In this document: positions 28,700 through 37,571 of the stretch, piece after piece | Numbering within the stretch: the first letter of the stretch is position 1 | Layout of the letters: each line of letters begins with the position of its first letter | NCBI GenBank assembly: GCA_039196715.1 | Contig: JBCCUP010000026.1 | Location: 1-59,059, forward strand | Length of the DNA stretch: 59,059 nt | Direction of reading: 5' to 3' | DNA from: Pseudomonadota bacterium | GTDB lineage: Bacteria; Pseudomonadota; Gammaproteobacteria; CALCKW01 | Position numbers and translations under genes: made by a program | The notes under the pieces: generated by a model | Databases searched by the model: none | Told to the model about the DNA's origin: nothing | Seen by the model: the letters and a program-made list of their open reading frames with translations, nothing else

Positions 28700-28945
28700 T
28701 CAGCTGTCGGTGGGGCCGTCGTCGTTTGCGGCGTCCCCCACGATCACGCCGTGGGTACACATCGGCGATCCGACCGGGGGGCTTGCCTTGACCACCAGCC
28801 AGACTTCCACCAGCACACCGTCAGCGCGTCGGCGGTCGCCGAGTCTGAGATCCTGGTGCTCGCCTGGCCGCACACCGTGCAGCATGTGCGGCAGCACCTC
28901 GCCGATGCGCCCGAGCCAGGCGACCTGTTTGGGATGGAGAAACAT
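28700..28945 (-). CDS. Small ORF under a LexA box, unknown function
   Basis: 81 residues from the ATG at 28945, the first possible start in this frame. No TM, no recognised domain; high third-position GC fits real coding. A near-consensus LexA box abuts the start codon, so an mRNA from it would be leaderless. Alternatively Met21 at 28885 has GAGGTG nine bases upstream and gives a 61-residue protein. A small SOS-induced regulator (such as a division or protease inhibitor) is possible but unproven; I do not recognise a homologue. Confidence 0.5.
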   Translation of the reverse strand: MFLHPKQVAWLGRIGEVLPHMLHGVRPGEHQDLRLGDRRRADGVLVEVWLVVKASPPVGSPMCTHGVIVGDAANDDGPTDS

Positions 28946-28964
28946 ACTGTAAGGATATACAGTT
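28945..28964. promoter_or_regulatory. LexA (SOS) box
   Basis: TACTGTAAGGATATACAGTT contains CTGT-N8-ACAG with AT-rich flanks, matching the gammaproteobacterial LexA site (taCTGTatatatatACAGta). It overlaps the start codon of the small leftward ORF; no rightward gene follows for 2.6 kb. Confidence 0.75.
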
Positions 28965-29096
28965 TTTTGCTGGCCGAGTAGCGGTGTGTGGTCGGCGAGG
29001 CGGTGGCACCGACGCAGAGCTCACGCGCGTGTCGGGCCGGGCCTCGAGCGGATGCCGGACACTGCGGTGGGTGTGACGCGGATGGCTCCGGTGTCG

Positions 29097-31169
29097 TCAG
29101 GCGGCTTCCTGGAACTCGGCGAAGCTCAGCACCAGCGGTCGCTTGGCCAACTCGACCGGTTTGTGGAGGTGGTAGCCCTGAGCGAAGTCGACGCCAATCT
29201 GCTCGAGCAACTCCAGCGACGCCTGGTTCTCGACAAACTCGGCGACGGTCAGTTTGCCCATCGCCTTGCCAACGCGGTTGATGGCGGTGATGAATTCGCG
29301 GTGGGTGGTGTTGGTGTCCAGGTCCTGCACGAACATACCGTCGATCTTGATGTAGTCGACAGGCAGGCTTTCGAGGTAACCGAAGGACGAGAACCCACTG
29401 CCGAAGTCGTCCAGCGCGAGCTTGAAGCCGAGCTCGTGCAATTGCACGAGGAAATCCCGTGCGTTCTTGCCCACTGCGGCGGTCTCTGTGATCTCGAAGC
29501 ACACCCGATCGCTTGGTGTGTTCAGCTTGCCACAGAGCTCCTCGATGTACCGCAGGACCTCGTTGTCACCGATCGAGCGGCCGGACAGGTTGATGTTGAT
29601 CAGGCTGTTCTGGCTGGTGTTGAGGTTACCGGCCCGCAGCCACTCGAAGGTCTCGTTGATCACGAACTTGTCGATGCGGGTCGCCAGCGAGAACCGTTCG
29701 GCAATGTCGAGGAACGAACCCGGGCTGACCACATTGCCGCCGTCGTCCAGCATCCGCACGAGAATCTCCATCGAGTGCACTTTCGGCTCGATCGACGTGG
29801 TCTCGACGATGTTCTGGTAGTGCAGCTGCATGCGCCGGTTCTCGAGCGACTCCCGGATCTTGGCGACCCACTGCATCTCGCTCTGCCGCGATTCGACAAC
29901 GCCCTCTTTGCCGGAGTGGAAGTAGACGCGGCCACCGCCGGCGTTCTTGGCCTCGTAGCAGGCCGTGTCGACAATCGACAGGACCGTGTCGACCGTGTGC
30001 TCTTCGGCGTTGAAGAACGTCGCGCCGAAACTCGCGGTCACTTCGAAATGCTGGCCGTCGTACTCGATCCGCAGCGGATTGAGCTCATCAACACAGCTTT
30101 GCACCGTCTCACGGAATTTGACCTCGGTGGTGAACGGCGCAAACAACAGGAACTCGTCGCCGCCGAGCCGGATGGCGTAGCCGCGCTTGGGCAGGTGGCT
30201 GCTCAGCACGCTGGCCACGCGCTGCAGCAGGTGGTCACCGGCAGCATGCCCGCTGGTGTCGTTGACGATCTTGAACAGGTCCAGGTCGATGAAACAGAGA
30301 CCGTGTCGGCCCTTGCCGTCGGACAGCACACCGTCGAGTACGCCATTGAAGCCGGTGCGGTTCAACAAGCCGGTCAGCTCGTCGTGGCGGGCGTGGTGGC
30401 CCAGGGTCGAGGCGAGGTGTTCGGTCTCTTCGACCTTGCGCAGCAGGCGCGCATTCGACTGGCGCAGCAGCCTCGCCATGCGACGGCTCTGTTGGACGTA
30501 AACGGTGAAGAGCGCGCCGGCGGCAATCAGGCCCAACACCAACACGAAGCACGCGAGGAAGAAGCGGGTGCTCATGCGATCGGCTGCGATCGGGAAGACG
30601 TTTTGCACGTGCAGGTTGCGCTTGAACAGAAGCACCTGAAAGGTGTTCACTTGGCGGTCGAGCGCCGCACTGCGTTCGATCGCGCGCGTGGCCTGGGACA
30701 CCGAGCCCACTGTCAGGCCATTGATGGTTCGCAAGGCCTCGGGCATCACCGAGGCGCTGGTTTCGTAGATCGTGTGCAGCAGCTCGACGAGTTGGCGCGT
30801 GTGGTCCGAACCCGCGGCAGCCGACGCTGTGCGTTCGGCCGTGCGCAGCAGGCTCTGGGTCTCGCCTGAGGTCAGCAAGGACAGTTGCAGCCCGAGTGCC
30901 TCAAGTGCCTCGCGCAGATCGTCGCGTTTTATCGCGGCGTCCCCGTGACCAAACCCGCGCACCGCCTCGCGGTAGCTCTGGAAGGCTTGAACGGTGAGCG
31001 CGGCGCGCTGCAGCAGCGTCGCCTGGGCGGCTGCAAGCTGGGTTTGCGTGGCGTTGATCGACGAGAAGGAACTGGCGGACACGTACACGGTGATCAGCGC
31101 CAACAGTCCGGCCGCGGCGAGAGCCGCTCGAACAGCCAGTTGCTTCTTCTTGTACGTGCTTGCCAGCAT
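29097..31169 (-). CDS. Membrane-bound GGDEF-EAL cyclic-di-GMP protein
   Basis: 690 residues: TM at about 12-34, a periplasmic helical sensor (35-198), TM at about 200-222, then GGDEF (about 250-410) and EAL (about 425-685). RLGGDEFLLF is an intact cyclase active site. The EAL domain reads EILVR in place of EALLR but keeps the catalytic Glu, FEITET, LALDDFGSGFSS and YIKIDG, so phosphodiesterase activity is plausible. VAEFVEN replaces the usual VAEGVE. Single leftward gene; ligand of the periplasmic part unknown. Confidence 0.95.
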   Translation of the reverse strand: MLASTYKKKQLAVRAALAAAGLLALITVYVSASSFSSINATQTQLAAAQATLLQRAALTVQAFQSYREAVRGFGHGDAAIKRDDLREALEALGLQLSLLTSGETQSLLRTAERTASAAAGSDHTRQLVELLHTIYETSASVMPEALRTINGLTVGSVSQATRAIERSAALDRQVNTFQVLLFKRNLHVQNVFPIAADRMSTRFFLACFVLVLGLIAAGALFTVYVQQSRRMARLLRQSNARLLRKVEETEHLASTLGHHARHDELTGLLNRTGFNGVLDGVLSDGKGRHGLCFIDLDLFKIVNDTSGHAAGDHLLQRVASVLSSHLPKRGYAIRLGGDEFLLFAPFTTEVKFRETVQSCVDELNPLRIEYDGQHFEVTASFGATFFNAEEHTVDTVLSIVDTACYEAKNAGGGRVYFHSGKEGVVESRQSEMQWVAKIRESLENRRMQLHYQNIVETTSIEPKVHSMEILVRMLDDGGNVVSPGSFLDIAERFSLATRIDKFVINETFEWLRAGNLNTSQNSLININLSGRSIGDNEVLRYIEELCGKLNTPSDRVCFEITETAAVGKNARDFLVQLHELGFKLALDDFGSGFSSFGYLESLPVDYIKIDGMFVQDLDTNTTHREFITAINRVGKAMGKLTVAEFVENQASLELLEQIGVDFAQGYHLHKPVELAKRPLVLSFAEFQEAA

Positions 31170-31458
31170 AGTGTCGCTGTCGTCACCTGTTGGTTATCGG
31201 CCATCCGACGGTGTGGTAGCAGCTCCCTCTGCACGGTGCCCAATACACCCCCGCGGACTCGAGGCGCGATCGGCGCTGCGCTACAACTCGCAAACCGGCT
31301 CTGCGCTGGCACGTGTATCGGCAGCGGTGTCAGTGAGCTGAAGCGGCGTCGGCCAAGGGGGCGGTCCGACTGGCACTGCGGGACGGTGGGGCTCGACGGG
31401 CGCGGTTGTCAGTGGCCTAAAGCCGGACGTGGTCGCGGCGGACGAACGCTCGTTTGTG

Positions 31459-31545
31459 TGGTACCGGGGGGGGGACTTGAACCCCCACAGCCTTGCGGCC
31501 GGCGGATTTTGAATCCGCTGCGTCTACCAATTCCGCCACCCCGGC
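31459..31545 (-). tRNA. tRNA-Leu (CAA)
   Basis: Folding by eye on the minus strand gives a seven-base acceptor stem (GCCGGGG with CCCCGGT), D-arm GGCGGAATTGGTAGACGC, anticodon stem GCGGA/TCCGC with loop TTCAAAA (anticodon CAA at 31511-31509, reading UUG), a long variable arm as in tRNA-Leu, T-arm with GTTCAAGTC, and an encoded CCA (31461-31459). Confidence 0.95.
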
Positions 31546-31568
31546 ATCTGAGCGTCGGCAAGCGGGGG

Positions 31569-31597
31569 AGCATAGGTGAGATTGACGGGCCGGTCAA
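31569..31597 (-). promoter_or_regulatory. Promoter of tRNA-Leu
   Basis: On the minus strand TTGACC (31597-31592), a 17-base spacer and TATGCT (31574-31569). The bases after the -10 are GC-rich (CCCCCGC), as in stringently controlled tRNA promoters. Confidence 0.75.
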
Positions 31598-31641
31598 AGG
31601 CGCGCACCGGCGTCGCTGTCCCCAACTGATACCATGCGCGG

Positions 31642-32679
31642 ATGAAGCTGTCCGACTTCCAGTTCGACTTGCCCGCCCACTTGATCGCGCAAACGCCACC
31701 GGCCGAACGGAGCGGCGCACGCCTGCTGGCATTCGGTGGGGGCGTGGCGCCGAGCGACCGGCACATCACCGATCTGCCGGCGTTGTTGCAACCTGGCGAC
31801 CTGATGGTGTTCAACAACACCGCGGTCATCAAGGCGCGGGTGCGTGGACACAAGGCGGACTCGGGTGGACGCGTGGAAGTGCTGGTCGAACGCATTCTGC
31901 CGTCAGAGGCGCAGGTGCTCTGTCAGATCGGCGCGAGCAAGCCCGTTCGGGCGGGCGCTCGCTTGCGTCTCGAGGGGGCGGTCGAGGCCACCGTGGAGGA
32001 CCGCGAGGGCGCGTTCTTTCGGTTGTCGGTCGATGCCCCGGATGTGTTCGCCTGGCTCGATGCGCACGGTGAGATTCCCTTGCCACCCTACATCGCACGA
32101 CCGCCTGACCGCGTCGACGCCGCGCGCTACCAGACTGTCTTCGCCTCGCAGCCTGGCGCGGTCGCAGCGCCGACCGCCGGATTGCATTTTGACGATGCAC
32201 TGCTGAGCGCACTCGATGCGCGTGGTGTGTCGCGCGCGGAGATCACCCTGCACGTCGGTGCCGGCACCTTTCAGCCGGTGCGCGTCGAGCACATCGCCGA
32301 GCACCGTATGCACCCCGAATGGCTGAGCGTCGACAACACGGTCGTCGCCGCGGTCGAGGCGTGTCGCGCGCGGGGAGGGCGCGTGATTGCCGTCGGCACC
32401 ACCACCGTTCGGGCGCTGGAGACCGCCGCCCGCGCCAACGCCGGGACACTCGCGCGCTACCACGGCGACAGCCACCTGTTCCTCACGCCGGGCGAACCGT
32501 TCCACGTGATCGACGGTCTGATTACCAACTTTCACCTGCCGGGGTCGACTCTGCTGATGCTGATCAGCGCCTTCACGGGCCTCGATACGGTCCGCGCCGC
32601 CTACGCGCACGCGGTCGCGGGCGAGTACCGATTCTTCAGCTACGGGGATGCCTGTCTGATCTGGCCAAGCCGGGCCTGA
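31642..32679 (+). CDS. queA: S-adenosylmethionine:tRNA ribosyltransferase-isomerase
   Basis: 345 residues, normal for QueA. MKLSDFQFDLPAHLIAQTP, the central PAPTAGLHF-like segment (here AAPTAGLHFDDALL), ITLHVGAGTFQPV and NFHLPGSTLLMLISAF are diagnostic. It adds the ribosyl part of SAM to preQ1 in tRNAs with GUN anticodons. No clear Shine-Dalgarno is visible at the ATG. In many gammaproteobacteria tgt follows directly; here four genes lie between. Confidence 0.97.
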   Translation: MKLSDFQFDLPAHLIAQTPPAERSGARLLAFGGGVAPSDRHITDLPALLQPGDLMVFNNTAVIKARVRGHKADSGGRVEVLVERILPSEAQVLCQIGASKPVRAGARLRLEGAVEATVEDREGAFFRLSVDAPDVFAWLDAHGEIPLPPYIARPPDRVDAARYQTVFASQPGAVAAPTAGLHFDDALLSALDARGVSRAEITLHVGAGTFQPVRVEHIAEHRMHPEWLSVDNTVVAAVEACRARGGRVIAVGTTTVRALETAARANAGTLARYHGDSHLFLTPGEPFHVIDGLITNFHLPGSTLLMLISAFTGLDTVRAAYAHAVAGEYRFFSYGDACLIWPSRA

Positions 32680-32685
32680 CAGGAT

Positions 32686-32705
32686 ATATTCATAAAAAAT
32701 AATAT
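32686..32705. promoter_or_regulatory. AT-rich inverted repeat ahead of the sulfur module
   Basis: ATATT, ten AT-rich bases, AATAT, between the queA stop and the first YeeE/YedE gene. A candidate operator for an ArsR-type sulfide sensor (BigR/SqrR regulate such modules), but no such gene is in the window. Confidence 0.35.
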
Positions 32706-32723
32706 GTACGCAGCGGTGTCCAC

Positions 32724-33161
32724 ATGACGGAATTCACCCCGACAGCGTCGCTGGCCGGCGGCGTCCTGATCGGCCTTGCGGCGTTGTGGATGATGGCCGC
32801 GCTGGGCCGCATTGCGGGCGTCAGCGGTCTGCTGGGCCGCCTGATGCCGCCCGGTGCCGCAACCGGCGAGGCGCGTGGCATCAGCGTCGGTTTCGTGCTC
32901 GGTATGCTGGCGGCCCCGTTGCTGCTGGTGCTGCTGAATCAGCCCGTGGAGCACACCGTTTCGGGCGCCGGGCCGGTGCTGGGCGTCGCCGGCCTGTTGG
33001 TCGGTGTTGGCACCACGATCGGCAACGGCTGCACGAGCGGCCACGGTGTCTGTGGTCTGTCACGCCTGTCGGTTCGGTCGGCGGTCGCCACTGCGGTGTT
33101 CATGCTCTTTGCCGGCCTCACCGTATACGTCGTGCGCCACGGTCTGGGGCCTGCCCAGTGA
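32724..33161 (+). CDS. YeeE/YedE sulfur-compound transporter, first half (PmpA-like)
   Basis: 145 residues with about four TMs. GNGCTSGHGVCGLSRLS carries the two conserved Cys of the YeeE/YedE channel, which relay thiosulfate or sulfane sulfur across the inner membrane. The second half is encoded by the next gene, which overlaps by four bases; the pair equals one full-length YeeE. Confidence 0.9.
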   Translation: MTEFTPTASLAGGVLIGLAALWMMAALGRIAGVSGLLGRLMPPGAATGEARGISVGFVLGMLAAPLLLVLLNQPVEHTVSGAGPVLGVAGLLVGVGTTIGNGCTSGHGVCGLSRLSVRSAVATAVFMLFAGLTVYVVRHGLGPAQ

Positions 33162-33562
33162 CGGCAGTCGCCGCTGCATTCGCCGGGCTGGTGTTCGGCT
33201 TCGGGCTGCTGCTCTCGGGTATGGCCAACCCCGCCAAGGTGCTCAACTTTCTCGACATCGCGGGCCCGTGGGACCCGAGCCTGCTGTTCGTGATGGGCGG
33301 CGCGATTGCCGTGGTGCTGCCGGGCTACCGTCTGTTGCGCCGCCGCGAGGCACCGCTGTTCTCGGCTGCGTTTCAGTGGCCGACCGCCTCGGCGATCGAT
33401 CGCCGGCTGCTCGGTGGCGCTGCGCTCTTCGGGATCGGCTGGGGGCTTGGTGGCTTCTGCCCAGGGCCGGCGCTGGTCGCCGTCCCGCTCGCGTCGCCCG
33501 GCGCGTGGGTGTTTTTTCTGTGTATGCTGATGGGTATCGGCGTGGCGCGGCGCCTCGTGTGA
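33158..33562 (+). CDS. YeeE/YedE sulfur-compound transporter, second half
   Basis: 134 residues from a GTG at 33158 that overlaps the previous stop (GTGA). About four TMs; LLLSGMANPAKVLNFLDI and WGLGGFCPGPAL, with its conserved Cys, are the marks of the DUF6691 half. Works with the product of the preceding gene. An MBL-fold gene follows after 32 bases. Confidence 0.9.
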   Translation: MTAVAAAFAGLVFGFGLLLSGMANPAKVLNFLDIAGPWDPSLLFVMGGAIAVVLPGYRLLRRREAPLFSAAFQWPTASAIDRRLLGGAALFGIGWGLGGFCPGPALVAVPLASPGAWVFFLCMLMGIGVARRLV

Positions 33563-33594
33563 TGCGCCAACCCTGGTTGAATGAGGTCTAGGTC

Positions 33595-34473
33595 ATGATC
33601 AAGCCCGATGTCGAGTCGTTCTTCGACACTGACACCAACACCTTCACGTACATCGTTGCGTGCCCGCAAACCCAGCGCTGTGCCGTGATCGACTCGGTCG
33701 CCGACTTCGACCAGCCAGACGGGCGGGTGCGCTACGACTCTGCCGACCGCGTGATTGCACGTGTCGCCGAGCGGGGACTCACGGTCGATTGGGTGCTCGA
33801 ATCCCACGTGCATGCTGACCACCTCTCAGCCGCGCCCTACCTGCGGCGCGAGATCGGCGGGCGCATGGGCATCGGCAGCGAGATCATCTCGGTGCAGGAG
33901 ATCTTCGGCAAGGTGTTCAACGCCGGGCCGGATTTTCCGCGCGATGGCCGGCAATTCGATCAGCTGTTCGAAGACGGCGACACGTTCACGATCGGTGAGT
34001 TGCAGTGCCGTGCGATCCACACACCGGGCCACACGCCCGCGTGCATGAGCTACGTCATCGGTGATGCGGTGTTTGTCGGCGACACCCTGTTCATGCCGGA
34101 CTTTGGCACCGCGCGTTGCGATTTTCCGGGTGGCAGTGCCGAGACGCTGTACGACTCGGTGCAAAAACTCTTCGCCTTGCCACCCGAGACGCGCATGTTC
34201 ATGTGCCACGACTACCTGCCGGACGGCGGCACACGGGACACTTTCTGCTACCAGACCACGGTCGGTGAGCAGCGCGAGAAGAACTACCAGCTCAATGCGC
34301 AGACCAGTCGCGACGAGTTTGTCGCCATGCGCAACAAGCGCGACGAGGGCAACTCGGCACCGCGGCTGCTCTACCCCTCGGTGCAGGTCAACATGCGTGC
34401 TGGCCACATGCCGGAGGCTGAAGAAAACGGCACCGCGTACCTCAAGATTCCGCTGAGCGGACAGCAGCGCTAA
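33595..34473 (+). CDS. blh: MBL-fold persulfide-dioxygenase-like protein (Blh type)
   Basis: 292 residues. The metal motif is HVHADH (His71, His73, Asp75, His76), preceded by Ser rather than Thr; TPGHTPACMSYVIGDAVFVGDTLFMPDFGTARCDFPGGS gives the remaining ligands and the typical lid of Blh/ETHE1-like enzymes that oxidise glutathione persulfide. Family members sit with BigR and PmpA in sulfide detoxification operons, and here the YeeE halves precede it directly. Converges with the TAXI gene, overlapping it by four bases. Confidence 0.9.
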   Translation: MIKPDVESFFDTDTNTFTYIVACPQTQRCAVIDSVADFDQPDGRVRYDSADRVIARVAERGLTVDWVLESHVHADHLSAAPYLRREIGGRMGIGSEIISVQEIFGKVFNAGPDFPRDGRQFDQLFEDGDTFTIGELQCRAIHTPGHTPACMSYVIGDAVFVGDTLFMPDFGTARCDFPGGSAETLYDSVQKLFALPPETRMFMCHDYLPDGGTRDTFCYQTTVGEQREKNYQLNAQTSRDEFVAMRNKRDEGNSAPRLLYPSVQVNMRAGHMPEAEENGTAYLKIPLSGQQR

Positions 34474-35834
34474 TCAGACGGGCGGGTCACCGGTGCACTG
34501 TGCGCGCGGGCCCGAAGCTGGTTGCGCAGCAGGTCGATGTGCTGCCGCAGGGTGTAGAGCTCGTGGTAGAACGAAAGCGGCACGTCGACCCGTCGGATTT
34601 CGTTTTCGATCTCGTCGATCGCCTGGTGACACTGGGCGAATGACCAGGGGCGAGCCGGGTCCTCTGCCGCGGTGTCGATCAGTTGCACCTCGTCGTACCA
34701 TTGGTATATCCGGCGCCGCATCCGCCAGCGGTAGGTCGGCGGCAACAAGCGACTCATCGGAATCATCAGCGCAATCAACGGCACGAGCATGATCTTCATA
34801 CGGTCGAGCAGGTTTGCAACCCAGAACGGCAAGTAGCGCTGCAGAAACGGCGGTCCGTTTTGCAAGTACCGCTCGGCGTCGGGCTGCACCGGAAAATCCA
34901 GCCACCGCGTCGACGGGAAGGTGTCGCTGTCCGCGAGCAGGCTGCCCTGACCGTGCTCGGAAACCACCACGTGCATCAGCAGTTGAATCAGAGCCGGGTG
35001 CAGGCTGTCGCGTGCGACCAACGTGGCAGCCGGGGCCACCAGCGGGATGTTTTCGCGCGGCAGGTTGCCCTCAAACGACAGGCTGCCGGCGTAGAGGGTC
35101 AGGGCTTCCAGAAACGGAAAATGCCGCGCGTAGGCGGGCGCCCGACGTAACGGGGTGGTGCGCACTGCCGGGTTGCGCAACAGGGATTGCAGCGCTGGCG
35201 CCTCGGCCGACCCGACGCGGAACGCGCCGTCGAGTTGCCCGGCCGCGAGCGCCGTCTCCAACGGCTGATCGATGGTCACTGGCGTGATGTCGTCGAGTCC
35301 GACGCCGTTCTTGGCCAGCAACTGCAACGCGACGGCGCGCGTGCCACTGCCCTCGGCGCCGATGTCCAGCCGAGTGCCGTGCAACGCGTGCAGGAAATTG
35401 ACGGGCCGGGCGTCGGGCGTGAACAGCCACACAGGCTCGAAATACACGCTGGCGAGGCCCACCAGCGTGTCGCTCTCGCGTTCGGTGGCAGTGCCGCCTT
35501 GCACGAACGCCACGTCGACGTCGCTGTCCGGGTCGCGCAGGCGCCGCAGGTTTTCGATGGACCCTGGCGAGGTCTCGATGTGCAGGGTCACGCCCTCGCG
35601 TGCGAGGGCGCGCTGGTAGGCGAGGGCAGTCTGGTAGTAGGCACCGGACTCGCTGCCGGTGGTGATTGTCATGGCCCGCGGCGGTGCAGGTTCGACGAAC
35701 TGGTAAGTCAGGTAGAACGCGAGGGCGACGACCGCCAGCGCGACCGTGAGCCACGCCCCTTGCAGCCGCCACGCACGCGAGCGCGCGCGCGATGCCCGGA
35801 TGGCCTGGAGCATGGGTTGGTCGACGTCTGTCAC
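34470..35834 (-). CDS. TAXI-family solute-binding protein with two membrane anchors
   Basis: 454 residues. An N-terminal TM (about 28-48) replaces a cleavable signal; the binding domain begins with TITTGSESGAYYQTALAYQRAL and contains VDVAFVQGGTA, DIGAEGSGTRAVALQLL and the later GQLDGAFRVG, typical of TRAP-associated extracytoplasmic immunogenic (TAXI) proteins. A second TM (near 340-362) is followed by about 90 cytoplasmic residues with a coiled-coil look. No TRAP permease is adjacent, so it may act as a membrane-tethered sensor rather than a transporter part. Confidence 0.85.
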   Translation of the reverse strand: MTDVDQPMLQAIRASRARSRAWRLQGAWLTVALAVVALAFYLTYQFVEPAPPRAMTITTGSESGAYYQTALAYQRALAREGVTLHIETSPGSIENLRRLRDPDSDVDVAFVQGGTATERESDTLVGLASVYFEPVWLFTPDARPVNFLHALHGTRLDIGAEGSGTRAVALQLLAKNGVGLDDITPVTIDQPLETALAAGQLDGAFRVGSAEAPALQSLLRNPAVRTTPLRRAPAYARHFPFLEALTLYAGSLSFEGNLPRENIPLVAPAATLVARDSLHPALIQLLMHVVVSEHGQGSLLADSDTFPSTRWLDFPVQPDAERYLQNGPPFLQRYLPFWVANLLDRMKIMLVPLIALMIPMSRLLPPTYRWRMRRRIYQWYDEVQLIDTAAEDPARPWSFAQCHQAIDEIENEIRRVDVPLSFYHELYTLRQHIDLLRNQLRARAHSAPVTRPSD

Positions 35835-35873
35835 GGTGCGGGCGTCCGGGTGGCGGGGCAGGCGGCTGGTTGA

Positions 35874-37561
<1,688 letters not shown>

Positions 37562-37571
37562 CGCGGCCGCC

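Noticed and set aside
28986-30869. 627-codon open frame on the plus strand opposite the GGDEF-EAL gene
   Set aside because: GC-rich antisense artefact; the minus frame has intact GGDEF and EAL domains.
31459-31641. Functional link between tRNA-Leu(CAA) and the queuosine gene queA
   Set aside because: QueA acts on tRNAs with GUN anticodons only; the two are divergent neighbours with separate promoters.
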